Positions 17,216-26,480 are shown, counted from the stretch's first letter. The stretch is DNA of 64,000 bases from Mojavia pulchra JT2-VF2 (GCA_019359325.1 JAHHHN010000016.1:62001-126000), one strand, 5' to 3'. The notes: generated from the letters alone by a model not told the origin. Numbers and translations: made by a program.

Positions 17216-17263
17216 CTGTGGGAATATACCCAACTCAAACCCGGTCACAATGACTGGGTTTTT
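17216..17263 (+). ncRNA. candidate small RNA A (two-hairpin, about 48 nt)
   Basis: Downstream of the shared promoter-like block lies a short hairpin TGGG-AATATA-CCCA (17219-17232), a linker ACTCAAA, and a 9-bp terminator stem ACCCGGTCA / TGACTGGGT ending in a T run (17238-17263). The same order of parts occurs at 24567. No flanking gene needs this terminator, the nearest upstream stop being at 17129. I know no named RNA with this design; it is a prediction. Confidence 0.5.
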
Positions 17264-17428
17264 GAGTTTGAGCGCGATCGCAGTTAGTACGATTTAGAAT
17301 TTCTGGGTTAACTTAAAACTTAGCTGGTAAGCCACCGACGTGAAATAGTCAACGAACTTAAAGTGACAATGTGAAGTCTAATATATACAAATTGCTTGTT
17401 CTGGCACTTAGTTTCTGGCAAAGAATAG

Positions 17429-19114
17429 ATGCGTTTGTATCATTGGCACTCTACCGTTTCTGCTCGCTGGTTTCATCCTTTACTGTTAGTGATCTGGTTC
17501 ATCATCGGCCTTAGCTTGCGTTTTACCAACTTAACCGCCAAGCCTCCTTGGACTGATGAGTTTGCGACTTTGGTGTTTAGCTTGGGGAATAATTTTTTAC
17601 CAGTACCCTTAGATCAGGCGATCGCACCTGATATTCTCTTGCAACCCCTACAACCAAATCCAACCGCCGATATAGGGGATGTAATCCATAACCTAATTAC
17701 CAAAGAGACCCATCCACCACTGTATTTTGTGCTGGTGCATTTGTGGATGAAGTTGTTTCCCAACCAAGGAGAGTTAGTATCGCTATTTGCTGCACGTTCA
17801 TTTCCAGCTTTACTAGGTGCAATCTCAATTCCCCTGACTTATGGCTTGGGTAGGTTAGCTTTCCGTTCCCGATTGGTAGGACAGCTAGCTGCTGCGATGA
17901 TGGCAGTTTCACCCTACGGGATTTTCTTAGCACAAGAAGCACGTCATTACACATTAGCAATGATATGGGTGATTGCATCCCTGTCCTGCTTGGTAATTGC
18001 CACACGTCACATTCAAAACCGTACACTATTACCGCTTTGGCTAATCATCTGTTGGGTAGGAATTAATGCTTTAGGAATTGCTACTCATTACTTTTTTGCT
18101 CTGACTCTGTGTGCTGAAGCTTTGGTTTTAATGCTTTTAGCTTGGCAAGAATCTATGCAAGCAAAAACACCAGTGTTTTTGCTCCCTGTTTGGTGGCGCA
18201 TTTATGCTGTTGCTACTGGTACTTTTGTATCATGTTTAGTCTGGCTACCCAGCTTTTTAGAGAATCGGTCTCGTAGTAGTTTAACAGCGTGGATTCAAGA
18301 AGGTGAGCGCGTCGGAATCGAATGGGTAAGCCCAATTTTTCAGGCTTTAGCAGCATGGATTACGATGATTGCTTTGCTCCCAGTGGAATCACCACAATTA
18401 GCAGTTGTGATTGTTTCTGGGTTAGGAATGTTAATTTTCTTTATATGGGCAATACCAATTTTAGTTCGTGGTCTGAAAGTGCAACTACAGCGACCCCAAA
18501 CCAGTTTAGTGACTCAAGTATTTGCTGGGGTAGTCTTGGGAGCGATCGCTTTATTCTTCATATTTACTTATGTTTTAGGCATTGATCTGACACGAGGCGC
18601 TCGCTACAACTTTGTTTATTTTCCTGCTGTGATGATCATAGTAGGAGCAAGCCTGGCCGTCTGTTGGCAAAGAACTGGTAAAAAAGCTGTGATGTTGATT
18701 TGGCTAATGGGATTAATTAGCGCTGTCACAGTTATTTGTAATCTGGGTTATCAAAAATACTACCGCCCTGATTTGTTAGTTCCAATAATTCAACAAAATT
18801 CTCAGGTTCCGGTTCTCATAGCCACAACCCACAAAACCTTAGTACAAACTGGGGAAATGATGGGAATAGCTAGGGAGTTAAAATTTTCTGGTTCACAAAC
18901 TACTACCCAATTTTTGTTAGCCCATCAAGAAAAAGACCCCAACACCTCTACTCTTGCCCTAGAAAATACATTAAAACAGCTACCACGACCTTTTGATCTG
19001 TGGCTAGTTAATTTTAATGCCCCAATATCAGAAGAAGTGAAAAAATGTCTACCTGAAAACAAATCATTTGTACCAGTGAATGGCTATGAGTACAAAATTT
19101 ATCATTGTCAGTAG
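17429..19114 (+). CDS. GT39-like membrane glycosyltransferase (ArnT/PMT type)
   Basis: 561 residues with about 11-12 membrane helices. The first luminal loop carries the acidic motif PPWTDEFATL, matching the catalytic Asp-Glu region of GT39/GT83 family enzymes, and the second has THPPLYFVLVHLWMKLF. FLAQEARHYTLAMIW is also typical. Such enzymes move a sugar from a polyprenyl-phosphate donor to lipid, protein or polysaccharide on the periplasmic side. A C-terminal soluble domain of about 110 residues follows. The acceptor is unknown; no glycan cluster surrounds it. Confidence 0.8.
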   Translation: MRLYHWHSTVSARWFHPLLLVIWFIIGLSLRFTNLTAKPPWTDEFATLVFSLGNNFLPVPLDQAIAPDILLQPLQPNPTADIGDVIHNLITKETHPPLYFVLVHLWMKLFPNQGELVSLFAARSFPALLGAISIPLTYGLGRLAFRSRLVGQLAAAMMAVSPYGIFLAQEARHYTLAMIWVIASLSCLVIATRHIQNRTLLPLWLIICWVGINALGIATHYFFALTLCAEALVLMLLAWQESMQAKTPVFLLPVWWRIYAVATGTFVSCLVWLPSFLENRSRSSLTAWIQEGERVGIEWVSPIFQALAAWITMIALLPVESPQLAVVIVSGLGMLIFFIWAIPILVRGLKVQLQRPQTSLVTQVFAGVVLGAIALFFIFTYVLGIDLTRGARYNFVYFPAVMIIVGASLAVCWQRTGKKAVMLIWLMGLISAVTVICNLGYQKYYRPDLLVPIIQQNSQVPVLIATTHKTLVQTGEMMGIARELKFSGSQTTTQFLLAHQEKDPNTSTLALENTLKQLPRPFDLWLVNFNAPISEEVKKCLPENKSFVPVNGYEYKIYHCQ

Positions 19115-19210
19115 AAGTAATTCTGCCATTGGAAGTAACAAGTCAGGTAGAGGTAATGCCAACAACTTTTCATTAGCGTAGAGGCACTACAGTCACCTAG
19201 AGATTTCTCA

Positions 19211-19897
19211 ATGGCATATCAAGGCGTAATTTTGGATGTAGATGGGACGCTTGTTCTGAGTAACGATGCCCATGCTCAAGCTTGGGTGGAAGCATTTGCG
19301 GAATTTGGCTATGAGGTAAAGTTCGAGCAAGTCCGACCGTTGATTGGTATGGGAGGCGACCAGATTATTCCTCAGTTTGCGCCAGGGCTTTCTGATCAAG
19401 AAGGAATAGGTAAAAAAATTGCCGAGAAACGCAAAGAACTGATCATCAACAAGTTTGGCACAAATCTGACTCCCGCTAATGGTGCGCGGCAGCTAATATT
19501 GAAGATGCAATCTGTTGGATTGCGTCTAATCATTGCTAGTTCAGCAACAACTCAAGAACTGTCAGTGTTGTTGAAAGCCGCACAAGTTGATGACCTACTC
19601 AGTCAGGATGAGGCAGCAACATCTAGCGATGCCGAAGCTTCCAAACCAGACCCAGAGATTGTCGAAGCAGCTTTGAGCAAGCTGAATATGCAACCATCCC
19701 AGGTAGTGATGCTGGGCGATACTCCCTACGACATTAAGTCTGCGAATCAAGCTGGTATTGACGTGATTGCGGTTCGTTGCGGTGGTTTTGATAATACTCA
19801 ATTAAAGGATGCGATCGCCATTTACAACGATCCGGCTGACTTGTTAACACACTATGACACCTCACCTCTCGCAACCAAAGCAATGACTAAGGCATAA
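19211..19897 (+). CDS. HAD-superfamily phosphatase (phosphoglycolate phosphatase-like)
   Basis: 228 residues with all four HAD motifs: DVDGTL (motif I, nucleophile Asp near residue 10), SSATT (II), KPDPEIVE (III) and MLGDTPYDIKSA (IV). The cap is the helical C1 type found in phosphoglycolate phosphatases and beta-phosphoglucomutases. Substrate is not determinable from sequence. It is monocistronic; MITE A2 begins 17 bp after the stop. Confidence 0.85.
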   Translation: MAYQGVILDVDGTLVLSNDAHAQAWVEAFAEFGYEVKFEQVRPLIGMGGDQIIPQFAPGLSDQEGIGKKIAEKRKELIINKFGTNLTPANGARQLILKMQSVGLRLIIASSATTQELSVLLKAAQVDDLLSQDEAATSSDAEASKPDPEIVEAALSKLNMQPSQVVMLGDTPYDIKSANQAGIDVIAVRCGGFDNTQLKDAIAIYNDPADLLTHYDTSPLATKAMTKA

Positions 19898-19914
19898 CCA
19901 CTTAGAGGATGTCT

Positions 19915-20055
19915 GAGAAGTATTAAATATTTCGTTTGATCCCCCCTAGCCCCCCTTTCCAAGGGGGGAAATATATCAAAGTCCCCCTTGGAAAGGGGGA
20001 TTTAGGGGGATCTATAAGTCTCAAATACAACATCAAAAAGTTTTCAGACATCCTC
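19915..20055. mobile_element. MITE family A, copy 2
   Basis: 141-bp element with perfect 13-bp terminal inverted repeats GAGGATGTCTGA(A/G) / TCAGACATCCTC and TTA target duplications (19912-19914, 20056-20058). The interior holds two G/C hairpins of the type seen in the other family members. Confidence 0.85.
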
Positions 20056-20309
20056 TTAAAAAGTAGTCACGTAAAAAACTGATTTCTACTTGACCACAAC
20101 TGTATGTAACTATTTCTCAGATATTGTGCTCATATCACCGCTGGATATTAACCAACACTTGGGTAAACCAGACAGTTACAAACTCGAAGACTGATTACCA
20201 CTCCATTCATGCAACAAAGCCGTTTGTAATCACTAATATTATCGTCCGACTGACACTGTGCAACTGCTCATTTACCTTGGAATACAACTTAGTAAAAAGG
20301 AGATTATCT

Positions 20310-21371
20310 GTGATTAAAAGTCTTGGATACGCCGCCGAAAGTGCAACTACACCGTTGGGCTTGTTCAGTTTTGAGCGGCGAGAGCTGGGCCGACACGACG
20401 TACAGATTGAAATCCTTTACTGCGGCGTGTGCCACTCGGATCTGCACACAGCCCGTAACGAGTGGAAGAACACGGTTTACCCTGTTGTGCCTGGGCATGA
20501 GATCGTTGGGCGTGTAGTGAAGGTTGGCGATCAAGTCTCCAAGTTCAAGGTTGGCGACGCTGCGGGCGTTGGCTGCATGGTCGATTCTTGCCGCACCTGC
20601 CCCAACTGCCGCGAAAGTTTCGAGCAGTACTGCGATAACGAGATTATCTTCACCTACAACAGCCCGGAGAAGCAGACAGGGAAGATGACTTATGGGGGGT
20701 ATTCAAACCAGATTGTCGTAGATGAGAACTACGTACTACGCGTTTCGGAAAAGCTTGACCTCGCTGCCGTCGCACCGCTGTTGTGCGCGGGTATCACAAC
20801 GTACTCGCCACTGCGCTACTGGAAGGTTAGTAAAGGTGATAAGGTCGGTATCGTCGGGCTTGGTGGGTTGGGGCACATGGGACTGAAATTTGCCCATGCT
20901 TTTGGGGCCCATACTGTGCTTTTCACAACGTCGCCAGGTAAGACGGAAGACGCCAAGCGCCTTGGGGCCGATGAGGTCGTCATTTCAAAGAACGCCGATG
21001 AGATGAACAAGCACATCAACAGTTTCGACTTCATCCTCAACACAGTTTCGGCACCGCACAACTTGGACGCATACACCGAGTTGCTTAAACGTGCTGGTAC
21101 GCTATGCTTGGTCGGTCTGCCTGAATATCCGCACCCATCGCCTGACATCAGCAACTTGATTTATAAGCGCCGAGAAATTGCTGGCTCGATGATCGGCGGG
21201 ATTCAGGAGACACAAGAAATGCTCGACTTCTGCGCCGAGCATAACATTGTCTGTGACATCGAACTCATCCCGATCCAAAAAATTAACGAAGCATACGAGC
21301 GTATGCTCAAAAGCGACGTAAAGTACCGCTTTGTAATTGATATTGCATCGCTTAAGCAAGAGAATATATAG
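20310..21371 (+). CDS. zinc-dependent NAD(P) alcohol dehydrogenase (YahK/CAD-like), probable transfer
   Basis: 353 residues from the GTG at 20310, which has AAAGGAGA eight bases before it; the open frame extends to 20124 but without homology. MDR fold: catalytic zinc site Cys38-Gly-Val-Cys41-His42 and GHE near 62-64, structural zinc cysteines in CRTCPNCRESFEQYC, and Rossmann motif GLGGLGHMG. The sequence closely follows E. coli YahK, a broad aldehyde reductase. G/C-ending codons are far more frequent than in neighbouring genes, which suggests acquisition from a GC-richer bacterium. Confidence 0.9.
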   Translation: MIKSLGYAAESATTPLGLFSFERRELGRHDVQIEILYCGVCHSDLHTARNEWKNTVYPVVPGHEIVGRVVKVGDQVSKFKVGDAAGVGCMVDSCRTCPNCRESFEQYCDNEIIFTYNSPEKQTGKMTYGGYSNQIVVDENYVLRVSEKLDLAAVAPLLCAGITTYSPLRYWKVSKGDKVGIVGLGGLGHMGLKFAHAFGAHTVLFTTSPGKTEDAKRLGADEVVISKNADEMNKHINSFDFILNTVSAPHNLDAYTELLKRAGTLCLVGLPEYPHPSPDISNLIYKRREIAGSMIGGIQETQEMLDFCAEHNIVCDIELIPIQKINEAYERMLKSDVKYRFVIDIASLKQENI

Positions 21372-21424
21372 AGCATTGGCAAAGGTTGCAATCCCTGCAC
21401 TAGTATCTCGAATTAATCCACGCA

Positions 21425-21534
21425 ATATAGGAATCCGATTTGATTTTTGAAAAAATCTCCGTATTTGTAGGGTGGGCAATGCCCACCCTACGTATTGTTC
21501 AAAAATCAATTAGTAATCCTATAGTTAAATAGTG
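21425..21534. repeat. MITE-like element, family E, copy 2, with internal perfect palindrome
   Basis: Terminal repeats resemble copy 1 (ATATAGGAATCCGATTTGAT ... ATCAATTAGTAATCCTATAG). The interior holds a 25-bp near-perfect palindrome at 21467-21491 (GTAGGGTGGGCA-A-TGCCCACCCTAC). Half of that palindrome recurs at 31501-31520. Confidence 0.6.
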
Positions 21535-21562
21535 TTTATAGCCTTTGCTTAAACATTGAGTT

Positions 21563-21675
21563 ATATCGTGTCCTGTGAAAGACTTATCATTAAGACCGCA
21601 GAGGAGCAGGGGAAAGAGCATTTCGCGGTTTTTGCACAGATGCGAGAATTATAACTAATTAGGCGGACATGATAT
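21563..21675 (+). mobile_element. MITE family D, copy 1
   Basis: About 113 bp with short imperfect terminal inverted repeats ATATCGTGTCC / GGACATGATAT. The interior has AAGACTTAT, an AAGACCGCAG...CGCGGTTTTT inverted pair and GCACAGATGCGAGAATTATA. Non-coding. It lies 112 bp before the MBL-fold gene and is mirrored by an inverted copy after it. Confidence 0.75.
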
Positions 21676-21787
21676 TAGTCATCAACCTAAAGACTAGTAT
21701 TTAAAATTGGATGATGTCTCAACTAATGGAGGACTAACAGGAGCAAAGGACTTGTTAGGATTATTCTGGCGCTAGATAAAACTATTC

Positions 21788-22654
21788 ATGCACATTCATC
21801 ATCTCAATTGTGGCTGTATGTGCCCGATTGGTGGCTCACTGTTTGATGGCTTTAGCCGCAGTTTAGTAGCCCATCTCGTTTGCCACTGTCTGCTCATTGA
21901 GACAGAACAAGGGCTAGTTCTAATTGATACTGGCTTTGGTCAGCGTGATGTTCAAGCAGCATCATCACGACTTAGCCCGTTTTTCCTTAATTTCAATCGC
22001 ATCCAGCTTGAGGAAAAATACACAGCGCTGGCTCAAATCGAGCAACTCGGCTTTCGTAGAGATGATGTGCGTCATATCGTGCTGACCCACCTGGATTTTG
22101 ATCATGCAGGGGGATTGGAGGATTTTCCCGAAGCAACTGTGCATGTCATGCAGAGCGAGATGGAAGCGGCGCAGGAGCGGCGTGGTTTCATTCAAAGCCA
22201 ACGCTATCGTCAATGTCAATGGGATGAGGTAAAAAGCTGGAAGTTTTATTCGGCTGGGGGTGAACCTTGGTTCGGCTTTGAAGCAGTACGCAATCTTGAA
22301 GGATTACCACCTGAAATTCTTTTCATCCCGCTTGTGGGTCATACACGAGGTCATGCAGGTATCGCCATTCAAACATCCCAAGGCTGGCTTCTACATGCAG
22401 GCGATGCTTACTTTTATCGGCACGAAATCGGCTCTGTTCAGCCAAATTGTACACCTGGACTGCGTGCCTATCAGTGGATGATGGAAGTAGACCGCAAGGC
22501 TCGACTTTATAATCAACAAAAATTGCGTGCGTTATCGCTCGAACACAGTGGTGAGGTGCGCCTGTTTTGTAGCCATGATGCTATTGAGTTCAAAACGTTC
22601 GTAGACCAAAATAATTCGCAATTGCAGGAACACAATTCGCGCTTTGTAAACTAA
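21788..22654 (+). CDS. metallo-beta-lactamase-fold hydrolase (lactonase-like)
   Basis: 288 residues. The metal motif reads His101-Leu-Asp-Phe-Asp105-His106 (THLDFDHAGG), so the second His of the usual HxHxDH is an Asp, a variant seen in some lactonase-like subgroups. Further ligands are GHTRGHAG, GDAYFY and the C-terminal CSHDAIEF. The N terminus contains LIETEQGLVLIDTGFGQRD, usual for the fold. The substrate could be a lactone or other ester. The gene is enclosed by inverted MITE D copies, which suggests it may have moved as a unit. Confidence 0.85.
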   Translation: MHIHHLNCGCMCPIGGSLFDGFSRSLVAHLVCHCLLIETEQGLVLIDTGFGQRDVQAASSRLSPFFLNFNRIQLEEKYTALAQIEQLGFRRDDVRHIVLTHLDFDHAGGLEDFPEATVHVMQSEMEAAQERRGFIQSQRYRQCQWDEVKSWKFYSAGGEPWFGFEAVRNLEGLPPEILFIPLVGHTRGHAGIAIQTSQGWLLHAGDAYFYRHEIGSVQPNCTPGLRAYQWMMEVDRKARLYNQQKLRALSLEHSGEVRLFCSHDAIEFKTFVDQNNSQLQEHNSRFVN

Positions 22655-22724
22655 GCTCAACAGAGTTTCATGAGTTGAGTATCAATAAGAATATCAATTT
22701 CAACTTAAGCAAGTACTTTCGGTT

Positions 22725-22831
22725 ATATCATGTCCGCTTAATTAGTTATTATTCTCGCATCTGTGCAAAAACCGCGAAATGCTCACTGCTCCCTGCGGTC
22801 TTAATGATAAGTCTTTCACCGGACACGATAT
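22725..22831 (-). mobile_element. MITE family D, copy 2 (inverted)
   Basis: About 107 bp, ATATCATGTCCGCTTAATTA at the left and CCGGACACGATAT at the right, the reverse complement of copy 1 with scattered differences. With copy 1 it brackets the MBL-fold gene in inverted orientation. Confidence 0.75.
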
Positions 22832-23180
22832 TACTAGTTGCCCTAACTCTTAAATAATGGTTTTAGCTATAGAAGTATCTCAATGCACCTAGATATCTGT
22901 GCAAAACCCCCTTGACAAAAAATGATAAAAGTGGACACAAAGGCAGCGTTCCTTTAATACCACCTTTAATACCAATAGTGATAGCAAAATAGATTGACAG
23001 TATGCACATTCTTCGAGATACTTTGAGACTGCTAACATCTAAAATTTAGGGTTATTGAATATCACCATGATGTGTAAAAAGTTTTAACTCCTGCCTGTGA
23101 TTTCTGGCGGATATAGTCATAAATCAATGAAAATACCATTTGTCAAGTCAAATCAATTATCATTTGCACTGCTATAAATA
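22832..23180. other. intergenic region upstream of TPR gene
   Basis: About 350 bases without a gene. A TTGACA hexamer occurs near 22912 but no matching -10 was found at normal spacing. A short near-duplicate (CCTTTAATACCA twice around 22950-22975) is present. Nothing else recognised. Confidence 0.35.
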
Positions 23181-24122
23181 ATGACCGAAAAAACTATCTC
23201 TAGTAGCTTAAATAACATTGACTCGATTGAATTTCATCAGCAGTGCTTGAAAATAGCTATAGAAAAAGGCGATCGCACAGAACAAACAAAATTTTTATCG
23301 AAGTTAGCCAATGCTTACCAGTCTTTGGGAGAGCAAGAGCAAGCAATTGAGTTTTATCAGCAATGGCTTGAGATATCTAGGGAAAGTGGAGATAGCGATG
23401 CACAAGCCAAAGTATTGTCTGGATTAGGTAATGCTTATCAATGCTTGGAAAAGCCAGAGCAGGCAATTGAGTTTTACCAACAGTGGTTGAGTATAACTAG
23501 GAGAATAGGTGACCGGACTGGAGAAGGTATTGCTTTGGGTAGCTTAGGTAATATTTATGAATTGTTGGGACACTATCAACAAGCAATTGAGTTTTACCAG
23601 CAGTGGTTAGACATAGCAAGATTAATCGGCGATCGCTCTGGAGAAGGTATTGCTTCGGGTAGTTTAGGTAATACCTATGAGTCTTTAAGACAGTACCGAA
23701 AAGCAATTGAGTTTTACCAGCAGTGGTTAGATATAACAAGATTAATCGGCGATCGCTCTTCTGAGGGCATCTGTTTGTCGGGACTAGGAAACGCTTATGA
23801 GTGCTTGGGGCAATACCAACAAGCAATCGAGTTTTATCAGCAGTCACTTTTGGTCAGAAACAAAATCAGCGATCGTAGTGGAGAAGCTAACGTCTGGTTT
23901 AATTTAGGTCTAGCGTTAGAAAAAAGCAATCAAGAATCCGAGGCGATAAATGCCTATTGCAATGCCCGCAAACTATATCAGGAAATGGGATTTGATACGA
24001 ACGTGCAGCATTGTAACGATAGAATCGAACTTCTTTGGCACAAGCTTGCACTCGTAGCATCCGGCTTTGGGTTTTGGCGAAGAGTAAGTGGTCTGTGGCA
24101 GGTCATCAAAAGCTCGTTCTAG
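23181..24122 (+). CDS. TPR-repeat protein
   Basis: 313 residues made of six or seven 40-residue tetratricopeptide-like repeats of the type QAIEFYQQWLDITRLIGDRS-GEGIASGSLGNAYE. This is the 40-residue TPR variant (TPR_7/TPR_12-like) common in cyanobacterial regulators. DNA of consecutive repeats is very similar, which indicates recent duplication. The last 35 residues are hydrophobic/aromatic (ALVASGFGFWRRVSGLW) and could bind a membrane or partner. It has no catalytic domain; presumably a protein-interaction scaffold. Confidence 0.8.
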   Translation: MTEKTISSSLNNIDSIEFHQQCLKIAIEKGDRTEQTKFLSKLANAYQSLGEQEQAIEFYQQWLEISRESGDSDAQAKVLSGLGNAYQCLEKPEQAIEFYQQWLSITRRIGDRTGEGIALGSLGNIYELLGHYQQAIEFYQQWLDIARLIGDRSGEGIASGSLGNTYESLRQYRKAIEFYQQWLDITRLIGDRSSEGICLSGLGNAYECLGQYQQAIEFYQQSLLVRNKISDRSGEANVWFNLGLALEKSNQESEAINAYCNARKLYQEMGFDTNVQHCNDRIELLWHKLALVASGFGFWRRVSGLWQVIKSSF

Positions 24123-24238
24123 CACTTATCCAGATCAATGACTTAACGAGCATCTACAGTAATAGTAGGTTTAAAACTAGAGTTTGCCTCGCTTCAGTTT
24201 TGCGATCGCAGCCAGTAGACTAACATTTTTTTAGCTGA

Positions 24239-24343
24239 TACCAAGTTGCAATCAAAGGTAACATTTGTCATTGCGAGCGAAACAAAGTGGAGTGAAGCAA
24301 TCTCCCTTAACGAGAAATTACTACAACAGAACGCAACTTGGTA
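24239..24343 (+). mobile_element. MITE family C, copy 1
   Basis: 105-bp element with 11-bp perfect terminal inverted repeats TACCAAGTTGC / GCAACTTGGTA, flanked by TGA on both sides. The interior contains GTCATTGCGAGCGAAACAAA and GTGAAGCAATCTC, a widespread cyanobacterial repeat. A second copy lies at 24660. Confidence 0.8.
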
Positions 24344-24547
24344 TGAGTTCTAATGTTGTCTGACAAAAGGGTATAAAGCAATCACCTGTATAATTACATA
24401 AGTTGCAGGTACTTTCTAAAAAATTTCAGTATATCCTCTTATGCCAATTTAGTTGCACGCTCAATAGAATGTAGCGTAATGCAGTTAGTTGTTCTCTGTA
24501 GTTACTCATACAAGTGTAGTGATTTTCTGTAGAACACAACTTATAAA

Positions 24548-24563
24548 TAACTTCTATAAGTAA
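24548..24563 (+). promoter_or_regulatory. shared promoter-like block of putative RNA B
   Basis: TAACTTCTATAAGTAA, identical to 17199-17214. TATAAG is placed to act as a -10 box for a transcript starting near 24567. Confidence 0.5.
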
Positions 24564-24566
24564 GTA

Positions 24567-24617
24567 TTGGGGAAATATAACCCCATCAAAAGCCCAGTCA
24601 TCATGACTGGGTTTTTT
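24567..24617 (+). ncRNA. candidate small RNA B (two-hairpin, about 51 nt)
   Basis: It has the same architecture as candidate A: hairpin TGGGG-AAATATAA-CCCCA (24568-24585), a linker ATCAAA, and terminator stem CCCAGTCA / TGACTGGG with loop TCA and six T (24593-24617). Compared with A, stem bases differ but pairing is kept (four G:C pairs instead of three in the first hairpin, A:T in place of G:T in the second), which is what selection for structure would produce. Confidence 0.5.
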
Positions 24618-24659
24618 GGTAAAAAATAGTATCAATAAATATTTACGCTAACCTACTTG

Positions 24660-24764
24660 TACCAAGTTGCAATCAAAAGTAGCAACTGTCATTGCGAGCG
24701 AAACAAAGTGGAGCGAAGCAATCTCCTCTAACGAAAGATTACTACAACAAAAGGCAACTTGGTA
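24660..24764 (+). mobile_element. MITE family C, copy 2
   Basis: 105-bp copy in the same orientation as 24239, with the same TACCAAGTTGC / GCAACTTGGTA ends. The two copies lie about 315 bp apart as direct repeats with candidate RNA B between them. A clear target duplication is not visible here. Confidence 0.8.
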
Positions 24765-24937
24765 TTAGTACGTAAAGGCAACTCTTCAAGAAGTAGCTAA
24801 TGCTGGGCTTGTGGTTAGACATCACCTATTTTCGCTGATTTCAATGTGCGATCGCATCGCAGGTGATGACTGAGTTGAACAAATGCGATCGCGTATACTA
24901 CATCGAACAAATCAGCTACCAATCTACCCACAACAAT

Positions 24938-25630
24938 TCAAAAAGCACCACTCTTATTAAATACAACCTTTAGCGTTTTCAGTATCAAACTAATATCGTA
25001 GAAAATAGACCACTTGTGTTGATATTCTAGATCCATACGCACAATCTCCTCAAAAGACTTGATGCTAGAGCGGCCATTCGCCTGCCATTCACCTGTAATA
25101 CCCGGTTTGACATTCAGCCTTTGCCAGTGGTGGCTTGAGTAATGCATCACTTCATCAGGAGTAGGTGGACGAGTGCCGACAAGACTCATTTCCCCTAGCA
25201 GTACATTCCAAAACTGGGGAAGTTCGTCTAGGCTCGTGCGGCGGAGAAATTTGCCTATATGGGTAATGCGAGGGTCATTTTTATTTTTGAAAATATGATG
25301 GCCTTTGGCTTCATTCTTGACTAGATGCTTGTGTTGATCTGCCCCAATAATCATAGAACGGAATTTCCAGATCCGAAAGGAGCGCCCATTCAGACCACAG
25401 CGAATTTGACTGTAGAAGATAGGGCCAGGGTTATCCAGTTGAATGGCTATAGCAACAGGAATCGTTAGGACTGCCGTAATCCCTAATCCTACAACAGCAC
25501 CCAGGATATCAATCATGCGCTTCACTTTGCTTGTTACAGAAGGATGAACTGGCAGACTAGCAAAATGAGATATGTAGGCTTCATCTATAACTGGTAAACG
25601 AGTAGAGTGGCGATTAGAGAGTTTATACAT
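24938..25630 (-). CDS. polyprenyl-phosphate sugar-phosphotransferase (exopolysaccharide initiation)
   Basis: 230 residues, the catalytic bacterial sugar-transferase domain (PF02397) only, without the four-helix N-terminal region of WbaP. One membrane or re-entrant helix at about 45-65 ([20 protein letters not shown]) is followed by [53 protein letters not shown] and KPGITGEWQ. These enzymes load the first hexose-1-phosphate on undecaprenyl phosphate at the inner membrane. It is isolated, with a long upstream region, so it may be separately regulated. Confidence 0.9.
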   Translation of the reverse strand: MYKLSNRHSTRLPVIDEAYISHFASLPVHPSVTSKVKRMIDILGAVVGLGITAVLTIPVAIAIQLDNPGPIFYSQIRCGLNGRSFRIWKFRSMIIGADQHKHLVKNEAKGHHIFKNKNDPRITHIGKFLRRTSLDELPQFWNVLLGEMSLVGTRPPTPDEVMHYSSHHWQRLNVKPGITGEWQANGRSSIKSFEEIVRMDLEYQHKWSIFYDISLILKTLKVVFNKSGAF

Positions 25631-26480
25631 AGTAGTTACAGTTTCAGTGGGTCAGCTTATAAATCCAGTCACTTAAAAAGCCAATAATTTACCAAAGTAC
25701 TCTGTTGCTTAAGCAAGCATATGGTCAAAGAGCAAAAGCGTTCTTAGGGATATTTGCAATGACGGTATTTCTTGGTTATTACTTTATGAGCGAACATTAA
25801 CTGTATTCAGGAGAGTGCCGTAATTTAAAGTCAGTTAGATTGTTTAGAGATAATGGACTTGCAGTAAGGCTTTATGCCTAAATTAGATAAATTAAGTGAA
25901 ATTGCTGAGAATCTAAACTCAAACATAATCAAAGTTTTTATCTATAAAAAGCTTGAAAAGTACTTGCATTGCATATTCATGGGTAATTGCAAAACAAATA
26001 TTTAATATTTGCTGCAAAATTTTTTTAGGTGTAATTACAGTTTCTTCCTTCCACATCCATAGGAAATACTATCTAATGGCTACTTAAAGACATACATATA
26101 CAGTATCCTTATGGAAGCATAAAATTGTCCGCCTAACTATCCACTTGGATGTAGTGTGAAGTCCATCTAAGCTTGATAATATAATATGAAGTATCTACAA
26201 AGGATTATTACCTTGGGTACACTCTTACAAGTGATTCAAAGCCAGTGTGATAATTTTTTTGAAGCTGACAATACAGTCATTAACATAACATATCATCTGT
26301 AAATGAATTGACTTGAGTTGAATAAATCTTTCAGAATACCTTAAATTCCATATATTTAGCTACATTCTTTACTGCTATTTAAGTAACCAGAAAATTATGA
26401 ATAGCTTAGTTGTGATAGTGCTAAATACAAAATTCAACCTTCTTACGCGCAAAACTTTCTAAGTAAATTCTGTAGTTATT
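25631..26480. other. 850-bp intergenic region, no gene seen
   Basis: AT-rich DNA between the divergent sugar-transferase gene and the small gene at 26481. A 44-codon frame starting at 25875 (MPKLDKLSEIAENLNS) lacks a ribosome-binding site and is not called. The length suggests long regulatory leaders or lost genes, but I see no specific element. Confidence 0.4.

Noticed and set aside
24426-24635. 69-codon minus-strand frame over candidate RNA B
   Set aside because: Covers the promoter block and terminator of the candidate RNA, with no ribosome-binding site or family.
25875-26009. 44-codon frame MPKLDKLSEIAENLNS
   Set aside because: No ribosome-binding site and no recognisable homology; cannot be distinguished from chance in AT-rich DNA.
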